Shown here in pieces: positions 12,481-22,875 of a stretch of 64,000 nucleotides of DNA. Within the stretch, counting starts at the first letter, position 1. Every line of letters begins with the position of its first letter. Source of the stretch: Rana temporaria (Eukaryota; Chordata; Amphibia; Anura; Ranidae); NCBI RefSeq assembly GCF_905171775.1, contig NC_053499.1, positions 29,751,026 to 29,815,025 of the forward strand. Reading direction: 5' to 3'. The position numbers were made by a program, and so were the translations under genes. The notes beneath the pieces are model-generated. The model was not told the origin of the DNA and searched no databases. It saw only the letters and a program-made list of their open reading frames with translations.

Positions 12481-13635
12481 TCAAACTGCAGCCTGCAGCA
12501 CTGCCTGCCCGAAGGCAGTATCAGTATTCCTTCTTACGTCCAACTTGTAGAATTTTGTAAACGTGTGGATAGAAGACCAGGTTGCCGCCTTGCAAACTTG
12601 AGCCATAGAGATCTGGTGGTGTGCTGCCCAGGAGGCGCCCATGGCTCTAGTAGAATGAGCCTTTAATGATACTGGAGGAGGCAACCCTTTCAAGCCATAG
12701 GCCTGAGTGATTAATTGCTTAATCCACCTAGAAATGGTGGACTTTGCAGCTGCCTGCCCCTTCTTGGGCCCATCCGGTAGAATGAACAGCACATCTGTCT
12801 TCCGGATCTTCTTTGTAGCTTTAAGATAGGCCTTCATGGCCCTGACAATATCCAAGGTATGCAGCAACCCTTCCTTTCTGGAAGTAGGTTTAGGGAAGAA
12901 GGATGGTAATACCAAATCCTGGTTCAAATGAAAACTGGATATGACCTTCGGAAGGAAGGAAGGATGAGGGCGGAGAACGACCCTGTCCTTATGAAAAACA
13001 AGATATGGTTCCTTACAGGATAAGGCTGCCAGCTCCGAAACTCTTCTTGCGGAAACTATGGCAACCAAAAATACTAACTTCCTTGTCAGTAGAACCAAAG
13101 GAATATCAGCCAACGGCTCAAACGGTTGTTTCTGTAAACTTGACAGAACAAGGTTTAAATCCCACGGGCAAAGCGGGGATTTAACTGGAGGTTTAATACG
13201 TAAGACCCCTTGAAGGAAGGTCTTAACCAGCGAGTGGGTGGCCAGCGGCCGCTGAAACCACACTGACAGAGCAGAAATCTGTCCTTTGATTGTGCTTAAT
13301 GCCAATCCTTTATCCACTCCTAGCTGGAGAAAACTTAATACTCTATCGATGGTAAATTTGCGAGAAAGCCATCGCTTGGACTCACACCAGCCTACATAGG
13401 CCTTCCAGACCCTGTAATAAATCACCCTAGAGACCGGTTTCCTGGCTCTGATTAGGGTAGAGATTACTTTCTGAGACAGACCTCTACCCCTGAGAATCAG
13501 GGATTCAGCTTCCAGGCCGTCAAATTTAGATGCCGTAAGGCAGGGTGGAGGATCGGACCTTGCGATAGCAGGTCTGGCCGTAGAGGAAGAGTCCACGGGT
13601 CTCCCACTACCATCCTTAAGATTAGTGAGTACCAT
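12481..13635 (-). CDS. DIRS tyrosine recombinase (YR), 384 aa
   Basis: This is the enzyme that integrates the circular DNA form of DIRS elements. The C-terminal catalytic half shows the tyrosine recombinase set: Arg in SARRVSEL (about 198), His327 and Arg330 in KAHSTR, Trp353 in ATWSS and the nucleophile Tyr363 in KFYKLD. An N-terminal core-binding helical region fills roughly residues 45-150. The start was taken at the ATG at 13635 because it precedes the end of the RT/RNase H frame (13497); the two overlap by 139 bp in different frames. The same frame stays open much further upstream (to 15285), but that part is the shadow of RT. The frame is intact, so this protein could still be functional if expressed. 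Confidence 0.9.
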   Translation of the reverse strand: MVLTNLKDGSGRPVDSSSTARPAIARSDPPPCLTASKFDGLEAESLILRGRGLSQKVISTLIRARKPVSRVIYYRVWKAYVGWCESKRWLSRKFTIDRVLSFLQLGVDKGLALSTIKGQISALSVWFQRPLATHSLVKTFLQGVLRIKPPVKSPLCPWDLNLVLSSLQKQPFEPLADIPLVLLTRKLVFLVAIVSARRVSELAALSCKEPYLVFHKDRVVLRPHPSFLPKVISSFHLNQDLVLPSFFPKPTSRKEGLLHTLDIVRAMKAYLKATKKIRKTDVLFILPDGPKKGQAAAKSTISRWIKQLITQAYGLKGLPPPVSLKAHSTRAMGASWAAHHQISMAQVCKAATWSSIHTFTKFYKLDVRRNTDTAFGQAVLQAAV

Positions 13636-15473
13636 GCTCTTCTGGGCCATGCTGGAGCTACCAGGATGACTGGTATGTGCTCCACCCGGATCCTGCGCAG
13701 CAGGCGGGGTAGTAACTGGAGCGGGGGAAACGCATAAAGAAGTTTGAACTGATGCCAAGGGCAAACCAACGCATCGGTTCCGCAGGCCATCGGATCCCTT
13801 GAGCGGGACATGAACCTGTCTAGTTTCTTGTTGAGTCTCGATGCCATGATATCCACGTCCGGCACTCCCCATCTTTGGCAGAGTGCTTGAAAGACTAGTG
13901 GATGCAGAGACCATTCCCCCGGCCATAGAGTCTGGCGGCTTAAGAAGTCCGCCTGAAAGTTGTCCACTCCTGGAATGAATATTGCCGATATGCAGGGCAC
14001 ATGAGCCTCTGCCCATAGAAGAATCAAGCTCACCTCTCTCTGAGCGGCTTGACTCCTGGTTCCCCCTTGGTGATTTATGTATGCCACGGCCGTGGCATTG
14101 TCTGATTGAATTCTCACCGGGAACCCCTGCAATTTTGACGTCCAAGCCCTGAGGGCTAGTCGAGCAGCTCTGAGCTCCAAGATGTTGATGGGCAACTGCT
14201 TCTCTGGCTTTGCCCAAGTACCTTGGCGAGTGCAACCATCCAAAATTGCTCCCCAGCCCGTCAGGCTGGCGTCTGTGGTCACTATCTTCCAAGCCACTGG
14301 GCTGAAAGACCTCCCCTTCAGTAGATTCTGAGGGTCTAACCACCAACACAGACTTTGTCGGACTCTTGATGAGAGCGGCAACGGGATATCCAAGGCCTGT
14401 GGCCTTCTGCTCCATGCTGACAGGATGGCTGCCTGTAGGATGCGAGTGTGGCTCTGGGCGTATGGTACCGCCTCGAATGTGGCCACCATCTTGCCTAGTA
14501 ACCTCATACATAGGCGAATAGTCGGTTCTTTCTTGCTTAGAACCAGTAGGATTAATTCCTTGATGGCTTTTACCTTCCTCAGAGGTAGGAACACTCCTTG
14601 TTGTTCTGTGTCTAATCTCATGCCGAGATATTCCAACTGCTTTGTGGGCTGGAAAGCTGACTTTTCTCGATTTAGGACCCAGCCGAACCTCTCGAGGTAT
14701 TGGACCGTGAGGGCCACTGCTCGCTCCAAGCCGGGAGACGAGTGATCTATGACTAGGAGGTCGTCCAGGTATGCTAGGATCGTGACCCCTTGGATCCTTA
14801 GTTTGGCTAGGATTGGAGCTAGGACCTTCGTGAACACCCGGGGGGCCGTAGCCAACCCGAAGGGAAGCGCCACGAATTGGAAGTGACGCAAAGCCACCAT
14901 GAAGCGTAGATATCTTTGATGTGGCTGATAAATTGGAACATGAAGGTAGGCATCCTTTATGTCTATGGACGCCATCCGAAATGAGCGGATCTTTAGATAT
15001 GCATTTACCATCTTTAGGTCCAAAATTGGCCTGACATCTCCATTGGATTTTGGGATGATGAATAGGTTGGAGTAGAAACCCAGCCCCTGTTCCAGGACTG
15101 GTACCTCTACTATTACTTCCTGGGAAAGTAGATGATCTAATGCCGATCTTAATGCGGCTCCCTTTTCCGGATCGTTTGGAATCCTCGACTTCTGGAAATG
15201 AGGAGGAGGAAACCTTAGGAAATCTAATTTGTAGCCTGTGGCCACGGAAGACCGTACCCACTCGTCGGGAATGCTGGCTTCCCAAATCTCTGAAAAGAGT
15301 CGCAGCCTTCCCCCCACCTTCGTGGGTGGGGGCGCCCCTTCATAAGGTTGGCTTGGGGGCTGGTTTTGCTGGTTTGCGAAACCACTGCCTTTTGCCTCTA
15401 ACAGCCTGTCCTTGTGATCTGCTGTTGAAGCCGAAGTTTGCTTTTGCAGGAGGCCGTCGATACTGCTTGGCAT
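13497..15473 (-). CDS. DIRS reverse transcriptase / RNase H polyprotein, 658 aa, with a likely internal RT deletion
   Basis: Reverse transcriptase region at about residues 90-345: motif ASIDIKDAYLHVP near 168-180 and catalytic YLDD at 235-238. RNase H follows with Asp401 (TTDAS), Glu433 (ILELRA), Asp458 (QSDNA) and Asp509. The tail from about residue 530 (DVDIMASRLNKK, then an ILVAP.WP motif) occupies the place of the Dam-like methyltransferase domain known from DIRS pol; that assignment is uncertain. Oddity: FRM (residues 165-167) runs directly into the ASID of motif A, whereas in DIRS RTs about 16-18 residues normally separate them. This suggests an in-frame deletion of roughly 50 bp and an inactive polymerase. 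The frame overlaps Gag by 134 bp upstream and YR by 139 bp downstream. Confidence 0.9.
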   Translation of the reverse strand: MPSSIDGLLQKQTSASTADHKDRLLEAKGSGFANQQNQPPSQPYEGAPPPTKVGGRLRLFSEIWEASIPDEWVRSSVATGYKLDFLRFPPPHFQKSRIPNDPEKGAALRSALDHLLSQEVIVEVPVLEQGLGFYSNLFIIPKSNGDVRPILDLKMVNAYLKIRSFRMASIDIKDAYLHVPIYQPHQRYLRFMVALRHFQFVALPFGLATAPRVFTKVLAPILAKLRIQGVTILAYLDDLLVIDHSSPGLERAVALTVQYLERFGWVLNREKSAFQPTKQLEYLGMRLDTEQQGVFLPLRKVKAIKELILLVLSKKEPTIRLCMRLLGKMVATFEAVPYAQSHTRILQAAILSAWSRRPQALDIPLPLSSRVRQSLCWWLDPQNLLKGRSFSPVAWKIVTTDASLTGWGAILDGCTRQGTWAKPEKQLPINILELRAARLALRAWTSKLQGFPVRIQSDNATAVAYINHQGGTRSQAAQREVSLILLWAEAHVPCISAIFIPGVDNFQADFLSRQTLWPGEWSLHPLVFQALCQRWGVPDVDIMASRLNKKLDRFMSRSRDPMACGTDALVCPWHQFKLLYAFPPLQLLPRLLRRIRVEHIPVILVAPAWPRRAWYSLILRMVVGDPWTLPLRPDLLSQGPILHPALRHLNLTAWKLNP

Positions 15474-16593
15474 TAGAGGGCCCCTGCCCAGGGGAATACT
15501 GTCGTTTAAACGCAGGTCCCTGAACCTTCTTCTTAGTTGGCAAGAGAGTACTCTTGCCGTTTGAAATGGTCTGAATGTATTTATCTAGGTCTTCTCCGAA
15601 GAGTCGTCCTCCATGGAAGGGGAACCCTACCAGGAGCTTCTTGCATGGGGGCTCAGCCTCCCAGCTTTTTAACCATAAGAGTCTTCTCATATGGATAAGG
15701 GATAACGATAAACGTGACGCTTGCTGGATAGAATCCTTGATTGCGTCTACCGTAAAACATATGGCCTTAGGGACATCCGAAAATTTTTCTGCCTGCTGGG
15801 CCGGAATAAGTTTAAGCATCTGCTTAAATTGATCCGATAATGCTTGAGCGACCCCAATCGCAGCCACAGCTGGCTGTACTACTGCCCCTGCAGTAGTGAA
15901 GGAGTTCTTAAGTAGTGCTTCCAAGCGCTTATCAACTGGATCCTTGAACACCTGTATGTTTTCTACAGGGCATGTTAACGATCTGTTAACACATGAGATG
16001 GCTGCGTCCACTGCAGGAGTAGCCCATCTTTTGGAAAATTTTTCTTCCATAGGATATAGGACAGAGAACCTTTTAGGTGGTAAGAAGATCTTATCTGGCT
16101 TGTTCCAATCTTGGAACAAAATTCCCTCTAATAGAGGATGGATCGGAAACACAGCATTGCTTTGAGGCGCCCTCAGTGAGCCCAAAGCTGAAACCGTCGA
16201 TACCTGGAGATCTGGTACTGGCAAGCTGAATGCCCTATGGACCAAGTCCGACAATCCTTGAATCCACCAGCTCTCCCTCAGGGAGACTGCCCCAGACTCC
16301 TCTGTATCCGGGTCTTCGATCCCTGAACCTACTTGGTCCTTGTCCAAGAGGTCGTCCAATTCCCCTGAGGAAAGGACCTCCTCTTCTGAGGGTCCGCGCT
16401 CGGGCGACGGAGATCTATTCCGCTTACTGCCCCGCATAGCTGCGGCTATCATTTTTCCCATGCTTTTCTGCATCTCTTTTAAAGAGGTGAGTAATACCTC
16501 CTCCGTGACCATCTTAGGGTTGGACTGACCCGCGTCAGCTCCAGCCCCAGATCCCGATGGCCCCAAGGCTCCCTGTAGGGAAAACAGCGGCAT
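15340..16593 (-). CDS. DIRS Gag-like ORF1, 417 aa
   Basis: First frame of the DIRS element, expected to form the nucleoprotein particle. No zinc knuckle is present, which is usual for DIRS Gag. The N-terminal part has a basic KRNRSPSPE stretch followed by a Ser/Glu/Asp-rich region. The middle is a globular region with WWIQGLSDLVHRAF and FLPPKRFSVLYPMEEKFSKR. The last 80 residues are rich in Lys, Arg, Gln and Pro and probably bind RNA. The ATG at 16593 was chosen; a longer reading from 16605 starts with TTG. It overlaps the RT frame by 134 bp, so RT needs frameshifting, internal initiation or re-initiation. Confidence 0.82.
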   Translation of the reverse strand: MPLFSLQGALGPSGSGAGADAGQSNPKMVTEEVLLTSLKEMQKSMGKMIAAAMRGSKRNRSPSPERGPSEEEVLSSGELDDLLDKDQVGSGIEDPDTEESGAVSLRESWWIQGLSDLVHRAFSLPVPDLQVSTVSALGSLRAPQSNAVFPIHPLLEGILFQDWNKPDKIFLPPKRFSVLYPMEEKFSKRWATPAVDAAISCVNRSLTCPVENIQVFKDPVDKRLEALLKNSFTTAGAVVQPAVAAIGVAQALSDQFKQMLKLIPAQQAEKFSDVPKAICFTVDAIKDSIQQASRLSLSLIHMRRLLWLKSWEAEPPCKKLLVGFPFHGGRLFGEDLDKYIQTISNGKSTLLPTKKKVQGPAFKRQYSPGQGPSNAKQYRRPPAKANFGFNSRSQGQAVRGKRQWFRKPAKPAPKPTL

Positions 16594-16705
16594 ACCATGG
16601 TACAATACCGAGGTACACCTGCTACCTATTGGTATTTGGAACTATAAAAGTTAATTGTCCAAACACCTGTTTGGGGGATAAAAAAATGCTTCCTCTCCCC
16701 TAGAT

Positions 16706-16738
<33 letters not shown>

Positions 16739-17872
16739 CGTTTTTGTTTCAAATCCAGGAAAGAAAAAACATTCTGTCCCCCTGAGTAGTATTGCAAAGA
16801 AAAACTATGAGATGGAAAAGAAACAGCCTATTTCTAGGCTTGAAAAAACAGTCCTCTGAAGACTGCAATATCCTTTCTGGCCACTGTGTGTCCTCGGCGC
16901 CCCGTGCTGCCGCTCTGGTCTTTCTCCTCAGTTCCAAAGTATTGAATGGAACAAACAAGGAAGGGCCGCCCCTTCCTTTAAGCCACTGACCCGCCCTTCC
17001 CCCCCAGCAATCTCAAACAGGAAATGCCCCTCCCGACAGGGGGAGGGGGGGGGGGGGATTTTGGGAGGAAGGGACCTCTCTGTTCCAGCAAACTGCAGCC
17101 TGCAGCCTGGAACCATGAGGAGGTCAGCGTTTTGCCTGCTTGCAGGCTCTGAGGAGGAAGACTGAATGGAGCATCGCCTGGAGGCCTGCAGGTAAGCAAA
17201 GCTCTCTGACACACACATATATTTTTATATAACACAGGCCCCACTCAATGCTTTTCCAACACTACAAGGGAGGTCACATCTTATGGGGAATAATACATAG
17301 AGAGCCATCCTATCTTTATGATATGTGACTAGTTTGCCAGATGCAGTGCATAACTTTAGGCATGTCCCCTGTGACCCCCCAGAAAAAAACCTGCTAAGAA
17401 CCAAGTTCCGCAAGTTTTCCCCTCACTTACCTGCTCCATGCCGCAGGACTTTGCCAAGCAAGAGGCCCAATCTTCCCCCATCTCCGTGGGGATGTCTAGA
17501 CCTTCAGGCCCTGGGTTCCTATGAAGGATCCACTGTCCTGGGCCCATATAGCACCCTGGCAACAGAAAACTTTAGGTACCCAAAGGTTTCTAAGTTCTGG
17601 GCCCAGGGTCCAGCTCTCTAAAAAGAAAAGCATTATGGGCTATACCCCAAGGGTTTGGGGTCCGGTTACTGACCACTTTAGCGCTGAGGCTTTTTTGGAC
17701 AGAACCGGTAGCTCACCTAATCCCAAGGATGCGGAGGCAAGCTAAACCATGACTAACACCTAAGACACTGGCGTAAAAACTGAGGTACTCCTCCTATGGG
17801 AGGGGGTTATATAGGGAGGGGCATTTCCTGTTTGAGATTGCCAGTGTCTACACCTGAAGGTACTCCATATAA

Positions 17873-17925
17873 CCCATATAGTAATGAATGCCGCTCTGTG
17901 TCCCGTGATGTACGATAAAGAAAAA
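17873..17925 (-). repeat. DIRS inverted terminal repeat, right copy
   Basis: Reverse complement of 12266-12318. It is the 5' end of the element in the coding direction and continues into the leader CATATAGTAATG-containing sequence that is also found at 12036-12150. Confidence 0.9.
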
Positions 17926-18340
17926 CCTCCCTACATAGGTCTTACATGTATATCTACGGTCTTCAGCTTAATATATTTGTATATCTGCGGTCTTCAGCTT
18001 AATATATTCTTAGAACTTTTACTTCCTCATTCAGGTGTAGGGGCGGAGTCTGGGCACACACTATGACAGCTCATTGGAGGAAAGGCACAAATCCCCTCTC
18101 CACATAGACAGAAGAGTGAAGATACTTTCAGAGCTGAGCTGTGCTGTAACAAGCTCTCTGCTAATCTATTTATAGCACCCCCCCTCCCCAACACACATTT
18201 CTGTCTGGTTGTAGCTTCCATCTCAGAGAACAGAGCAACGAAACAGTAGAAAGACATGGGACTTAGGGCTTTGGAGAGAGATAAGTGTTTATATCCACTT
18301 TAAAATTGTTTTAGTTGGTGTTTTGAAAAGATCTTTTTTT
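17926..18340. other. Intron 1, short tandem duplication
   Basis: A unit of about 37 bp ending CGGTCTTCAGCTTAATATAT is duplicated at 17947-18010. The rest is unrecognised. Confidence 0.5.
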
Positions 18341-18347
18341 TTTAAAG

Positions 18348-18828
18348 CCTGTTTCAACCAGGGTGCCTTCAAGCGATCTTCAGGGGCACCCTGGCAAATT
18401 GCGTAAAAATTGCCCACAAACTGTATGTAAGCTAGATTGGTGGATCAAACCTTTCCTTTTAGTTACACAAAGTCACAGGTTTTCCTTGTGTATCATCACA
18501 ACCTTCCAGTCGCTGGTGTCCTAACAACCAATGACATCAATGGTTGATAAGGATGGCATCAGGTGCCTGCACAGCATCCTCATTTGTCTCTCCCTCTACG
18601 TCACCACTGGGGCCATATCAGCTGAGTGAGGGAGAGAAACATTGGAATACCAGTGTTCAAAGGTGTATTTGCTTTGGAAGAATAAGTCACGTTGGGTGCC
18701 TACATGTGTGGATGGTGCTGCGTTTTGTAAAACTGTTAGTTTTTTTTTTTTTTTTAAATGGAGTGCCTCAAGATAGTGCATAATTTTAAAGGGTGCCTTG
18801 ATGGGAAAAAAAAGGTTGGGAAACACTG
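18348..18828. mobile_element. hAT MITE
   Basis: Left end CCTGTTTCAACCAGGGTGCC and right end GGTTGGGAAACACTG, a hAT-type terminus. Flanks TTTTAAAG (18340-18347) and CTTTAAAG (18829-18836) agree at 7 of 8 bases. Confidence 0.55.
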
Positions 18829-18836
18829 CTTTAAAG

Positions 18837-19250
18837 TGTTACAAAGGCATCAAGCTTAAACCCGACCCCACACTTTAAACCCTATTCTATCTACCCTCAG
18901 AATACTTACCTATTCTGAGCACGATCTGGTCCGGTCACACGATCTGGTCCAGTCACAGGCCCCCCCTTGCGGTCAGCTTCAGTGAAGAGGAGAAATTGCT
19001 GACAATGGCTGCAGTGCCTGGGCGCAGAAGTCACCCATAGAATTTCTACATGGCATCCTTTGTCAGCTGTCCTTCCTCCTCACTGAAGCTCCCGCTGACA
19101 GCCGATCATGCGGTTGGCCTGGATAACTTTCATGAACAGGTAAGTATACACATCGTCCTTTCACAGGGTAGAAAAAACAGGATTTAGAATATGAGTGGGA
19201 GCAGATTTCAAGTCCACCCCAACTTCCCGCATCTACAGACTTCCACAATC
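18837..19250. other. Intron 1, nothing recognised
   Basis: CACGATCTGGTCC(A/G)GTCAC is tandemly duplicated near 18918-18957. No other feature. Confidence 0.4.
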
Positions 19251-19252
19251 TA

Positions 19253-19742
19253 AAACCCTGTACACACGGCCCGGATTCTCGTCAGGAAAAAAAAACGTTG
19301 TTTTTCCTGACGAAATTCCTGGCAAGATTCTCTTGCCGGTCGAGTGTACACGCACACACCATTCAAAAGAACGGCCGTTCTTTTGAATGGCACGAACTCT
19401 GTGACGTTATCGACCATGACAAGCATGAGCTCGTCACATTTAAAAACAGTCGCCGCCGTCTTGCTTCACCCTACCTATGCCTGCGTCGAAGTCATTTCGA
19501 GCATGCGTGGGTTTCCATGGAGAGGTAAGTATACACATGCTCTGGTTTCTCGGCAAGAAAACACTGCCGAGAATCTAACAACGAGAAAATAGAGAGCAGG
19601 TTCTCTATTTTCATCGTCTAGATTCTGGGCAGTTTTCTTGACGAGAAACCTCAAAGCCTCGTACACACGCACGGTTTACTCGGCAAGAAAGCTCTGCCAG
19701 CAGTTTTCTTGCCGAGAAAACCGTGCGTGTGTACGAGGCTAA
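19253..19742. mobile_element. MITE with GTACACACG termini
   Basis: Outer ends TGTACACACGG and CCGTGCGTGTGTACGAGG. The right part (19665-19740) is itself an almost perfect hairpin. TCTCGTCAGG and CTTGCCGAGAA blocks recur in both orientations. Related to 44535-45132. Confidence 0.65.
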
Positions 19743-20073
19743 ACACTAATCTATCTAACCCTGTAAAGAAGCTGAACTAACCTGATCCCACACTGAGCTG
19801 TCAGCTGCGACTTCGCTGTGTAGGTGGGTGCAGAGGAGCCAGTCGACAACCGAACCCCAATAGTAACTCTATAGGTAACGTCGCTCGCCGTTCATTTTAC
19901 AGCTTTTGTCGGCTGTATCCTCTGTAGAGCTTCCGCCGCTGGAGACTGGACCAGATCGGCTTAAAGAAACGTATCTATACCGATTTCTTCTTTGCAGGGA
20001 TAGATAGGTTAGTGTTATATCATGGATGGTTAGTGTTATATCATGGATCTCTATAGATGTAGGGATTTTAGTG
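19743..20073. other. Intron 1, nothing recognised
   Basis: A short direct repeat GGTTAGTGTTATATCATGGAT (two copies at 20007-20049) is the only structure seen. Confidence 0.4.
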
Positions 20074-20449
20074 TAATGACCCGTAGACACGATCCAAAAA
20101 ATCGGATTACAGATCGTTTGTTTTTTTTTTTGCATGCTAGTCGCATATTTAAAATGGAGAGGTTACTGAAGCGACAAAAATTCTCGTACGACAGAAAAAA
20201 AAATCCGAAGTGATGTCATGTGTTGTAGAATTTCTATTGTATTCTCGGACGACAACTGTACCGATTAAACGAAAACCGTCCGATCTGATATCGCACGAGA
20301 AAAATGTTGGTGTTTGTCCGATCGGATAAAAAAGAATGAACGGTCACGACAGGCTCGCGAAAGCTCTGTACCAACGATCCGATTATCGTCCGATCGCTTA
20401 GAAAGCTGTATTTTTCATCCGATTTTCGGATCTTGTGTACGGGCCATTA
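20074..20449. mobile_element. MITE with TAATGxCCCGTA termini
   Basis: TAATGACCCGTAGACACGAT at the left pairs with the complement of ATCTTGTGTACGGGCCATTA at the right. The interior has CCGATC and GATCGG steps. No coding. Confidence 0.65.
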
Positions 20450-21405
20450 GGGTGGACTTCTACATTAAATTTAGGAATAGCCTGGACTAAGATCTCAATG
20501 ACCGTTACAATAAAGTAGCCGGTAGCACAATCTTATCAGTCCATAATATCAGTTATTGCACACGAGTAGAAGTTTTTTTCATGTTTGTCACAGTGTTTGT
20601 ACAAGTCAGGACAACGTGCGCACACCGAGTTACACTGTAACCAGAGCAAAACCAACAGTTTCCTCTAGCTAGCAGAATATTTTCCACCATACTTCACAGA
20701 ACTGATGCAGAGAAATATTAACCGTGACTTTCCTGGAAGCTACACTGCGTTTGTTATGCAAGTTCAGCCAGAAAACATGTGACTTCCATACTTCAAGGTC
20801 CATTAAAGCACTTTTTGCCTGTAATAAAATCAGCACACAATTAGATCCTTGATTTTACAAAACAGCCTGAAAATGTCATTGAAAAACCAACGGAACCCCT
20901 TCCAATGTCCTTGCCTACCATTTGAATACAACAGACAGTTTTAATCCTGCCCATGCAATGGTTGCCGCTCCTAAACAATCCTAATTAAAGGATCCACTGG
21001 CGTCCAACTGCGGTAAGGTATGTCCACACAATCCTGCGACTCGCAGACACCAACAATGCCAGCAAGTCCATAAACACAAACATTCCACTCAATTCAACAT
21101 TCTAGTTAATGGCGGAAACTTACTGTAACACTGGACAAACCTATACATTTGGCATCTATGAATGAAACCAAATTCAGACTTCAGCCATCGTCCTACAAAA
21201 CAACATACCCGTTACAAAGTCTTCATAAAAACTTCAAACCCACTGCTGGCAAAACACCTTATCAGTATGCATAGACACACGTCTGCTTGATAATAATAGC
21301 ACTTACAGCATAGAAGACAGAGCCCTTACATACAAGAGCCAAATATAGCTTTGCATTGAGGGTTGAGAAATATACAAAATGCTAATAAGGCGATAGTCCC
21401 AACAC
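20450..21405. other. Intron 1, nothing recognised
   Basis: No repeat boundary, RNA gene or reading frame could be supported in this stretch. Confidence 0.4.
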
Positions 21406-21409
21406 AAGT

Positions 21410-21560
21410 CTAGTCATGGGCACAGTGAGGCATGGGCACAGTGAGGCATGCAGATGGACACACTAGGCTTATACACGAGTTAATAAGTTTTCCCATTTTT
21501 TTGTGGTAAAATTAGGTGCCTCTGCTTATAGTCAGGTTGGCTTATACTCAAGTAAATCTA
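21410..21560 (-). repeat. Fragment of the TA-flanked GTATAAGCC element, reversed
   Basis: Contains GGGCACAGTGAGGCATG (twice), TGGTAAAATTAGGTGCC and GGCTTATACTCAAGTA, the left part of the elements at 27151, 49329 and 57051 in reverse orientation. Confidence 0.7.
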
Positions 21561-21935
21561 GCTCTCTATCTATACATCTCTCTATCTATATACATACACA
21601 CACACACATTCACAGCTAGTAGCTGTATACACTAGCATCAAATGCAGGCGTTTAATTGGCATTTGAAGCTCCGCATTGCAGCAGCCATGGTGGTTCACAT
21701 GCTAGCGTTTGAATCACTCAGCTTTGTGTTGTGCCAAAATTGATCCGAGATGCTGTTTGGCTGGCTACCCAAACACTTCCATTGAAGTTGCGTAGATCGT
21801 CGCACAACGATTGTGGCAATCTTATCCGTAAGTGGGAGCGGGTACCTAATTTTGCCAGGTGCCATATGTTTCAGGAGGGGGGAGGTGCGAGTGGAAAATA
21901 AGCCAAGCTTTCCCCTTGGGTCAAGCTCCACTTTT

Positions 21936-22206
21936 AGGCCTCATGCACACTGGACGTTATAAAAAAAAGCCGGTAACGTTTAGCTGTGGAAAGCTGTACC
22001 TGCAGAGTGAGTTTTTCAGCGTTTTAGTAGTAGCGTTTTTAAGCATTTTTAGCAAAACTATACTCCCACAAAAGCTTAGGCTCAAAAGCGCTGATAAACG
22101 CTGAATAGCTGCGGTTTTCAACTTTTTTCAGAGTAAAGCCTCATACACACGATCGGACTTTCACACTAAAGCGCCTGAAAAAAGCCCCAGTGTGAAAGGG
22201 GCCTAA
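21936..22206. repeat. MITE fragments with GGCCTCATxCACAC ends
   Basis: TTAGGCCTCATGCACACTGG at the left and CCAGTGTGAAAGGGGCCTAA at the right are partly complementary. A second start (GCCTCATACACACGATCGG) lies inside, so two elements are probably nested or fused. Confidence 0.45.
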
Positions 22207-22875
22207 CTGGGACAGCCCGGGCGAAGGAAAAAGCCAGGAGTTGGGCTTTAAAATAGGATTCATGAGCAATAAACAACTTTAAGTGCCAGGCAATTGTCCT
22301 CCATCGTAAAGTAAAAAATAAGGTACCTGCTCCAAGTTTTTTTTAGGCATTCTTGCCCGATTTGCTCTAGAGATTTGTTCAGCCCAACTCCATGCCTGCT
22401 TTGAGCAACTCAACATGAGCTGTAAATAATTGTATGACTTCACACCAACATGTAATGGAACCAGTCATACTGTGATTAGCAATCACTGTGCAAGGTACGC
22501 TTCCTAAATTGTTGTGCACAGATCTCAGTCAAAAATGAATGCTGACCCATTTATCCATAACTGTGCTAACCCTCATAGTCTTCATGAGCCAACAGGAGTG
22601 ATGAGATCATTTAACCGGGTCAAGAATTTCTGTGCCACCCAATTTTGAAGTGGGCCTATCAGTATTTTAACAAGCCTGCATAAATAAATTCTTCACATAT
22701 AGCAAAAGTATACAGTTTATGTTAATAAGCAGCAGTCCCTCACCCCAGTGATCGTTCTTTAAGACTTGAGTAACACTGTAAATGTCCCAAATCATAGTGT
22801 ATGGTGCAGAAACAGGGCTGTGTACAAAGCAGAGGCACATAAATTACAATGTTCGCATCATTATTGGGTCAGTGT
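22207..22875. other. Intron 1, nothing recognised
   Basis: No supported feature. Confidence 0.4.

Larger units (their letters stand above)
12266..17925 (-). mobile_element. DIRS-type tyrosine-recombinase retrotransposon, near complete
   Basis: A 5660-bp element bounded by inverted terminal repeats of about 53 bp (12266-12318 and 17873-17925). It carries three overlapping frames on the minus strand in the DIRS order: Gag-like, RT/RNase H, and tyrosine recombinase. There are no long terminal repeats, integrase or target duplication, as expected for recombinase-mediated insertion. It lies in intron 1 of HIPK3, in the same orientation as the gene, about 0.8 kb upstream of exon 2. All three frames are open, but the RT has an apparent internal deletion. 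The minus-strand 5' leader (16594-17925) holds a 31-base poly-T tract on the plus strand near 16708-16739 and a segment (about 17006-17033) repeated in inverted orientation at about 17813-17842. Confidence 0.92.

Noticed and set aside
13636..15285. N-terminal part of the 934-residue frame ending in the recombinase
   Set aside because: It lies antiparallel in frame to RT/RNase H on the same strand, is Ser/Pro/Gly-rich and has no domain. It is an overlap shadow; only the part from about 13635 is the recombinase.
16594..16605. Upstream extension of the DIRS Gag frame
   Set aside because: It would need a TTG start. The in-frame ATG at 16593 is preferred.
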